Shown: positions 6,815 to 6,870 of the stretch, one piece after another
Layout: each line of letters starts with the position of its first letter
How positions within the stretch are numbered: the first letter of the stretch is position 1
Assembly: GCA_964512045.1 (NCBI GenBank)
Contig: CAZEJK010000269.1
Span: 1 to 6,870 of the forward strand
DNA from: CAZEJK01 sp964512045
GTDB taxonomy: Bacteria; Acidobacteriota; Thermoanaerobaculia; Thermoanaerobaculales; Sulfomarinibacteraceae
Length of the DNA: 6,870 nt
Direction: 5' to 3'
Notes under the pieces: generated by a model
What the model was told of the DNA's origin: nothing
The model's database searches: none
Seen by the model: the letters and a program-made list of their open reading frames with translations, nothing else
Translations under genes and position numbers: made by a program

Positions 6815-6870
6815 CACGGAACGCGGACTTCCAGTCCGCATCGGACTTCGCTGCGAGCCCAATGCTGCGG
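6815..6870. repeat. Palindromic direct repeat, copy 2 (56 bp, reaches window end)
   Basis: Second copy of the unit at 6711-6766. Hairpin A here (6823-6839) is GCGGACT, TCC, AGTCCGC, a perfect 7-bp stem: the G-T wobble of copy 1 has become A-T. Hairpin B (6838-6865) has two C-A mismatches as plus-strand RNA, which would be G-U wobbles on the minus strand. The match continues to the last base, so the element is probably cut by the window and further copies may follow. Confidence 0.85.

Larger units (their letters stand above)
6683..6870. other. Non-coding tail after the GGT-family gene
   Basis: No plausible gene is seen in these 188 bp up to the window end. The first 28 bases are unremarkable; the rest is two copies of a palindromic repeat unit and the spacer between them. 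There is no canonical Rho-independent terminator, since the hairpins are not followed by a T-run. Confidence 0.7.

Noticed and set aside
5729..6862. Long minus-strand open frame antisense to the GGT-like gene and repeats (377 codons)
   Set aside because: It starts within the palindromic repeats and lies opposite a well-supported gene; its translation is Arg/His/Val-rich with no domain pattern.
6711..6870. CRISPR array
   Set aside because: There are only two degenerate repeats of 56 bp with a 48-bp spacer that itself contains a palindrome, and no cas genes; hairpin-type interspersed repeats explain it better.

Overview
This is a GC-rich window (by eye roughly 60-65% GC) from a Gram-negative-type bacterium. 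That reading rests on several periplasmic proteins with Sec signal peptides and on a membrane-spanning hybrid histidine kinase. No ribosomal RNA or lineage-specific marker is present, so the phylum stays open. Myxococcota, Gemmatimonadota or a related metagenomic lineage would fit the style of the proteins and the GC-rich palindromic repeats, but that is a guess.

Layout, left to right: (1) bases 1-1391, plus strand, hold the 3' part of an AMP-forming acyl-CoA synthetase (FadD13-like) whose N-terminus lies outside the window. (2) Bases 1345-4874, minus strand, hold a two-gene unit. A periplasmic phosphate-binding protein (PstS) is transcribed first, then a hybrid sensor histidine kinase. The two are joined by an ATGA stop/start overlap, and the kinase 3' end overlaps the acyl-CoA synthetase 3' end by 47 bp. 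(3) Bases 4875-4975 are a 101-bp divergent intergenic region that should carry promoters for both pstS and the next gene. (4) Bases 4976-6682, plus strand, encode an exported gamma-glutamyltransferase-family Ntn hydrolase of the YwrD-like subgroup. (5) Bases 6683-6870 contain no gene but hold two 56-bp copies of a palindromic, hairpin-forming repeat with a 104-bp period; it probably continues past the window end.

The most interesting unit is pstS plus histidine kinase. The PstS keeps the phosphate-contacting residues but has no PstC, PstA or PstB gene downstream, where an operon would normally place them. It is instead coupled to a kinase that has its own periplasmic solute-binding domain, a PAS domain and a C-terminal receiver. 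By analogy with LuxP-LuxQ and TorT-TorS, this could be a binding-protein-assisted sensor rather than a transporter component. That is inference; only the gene order, the overlap and the domain motifs are seen. The acyl-CoA synthetase and the GGT-like enzyme show no obvious functional link to this pair.
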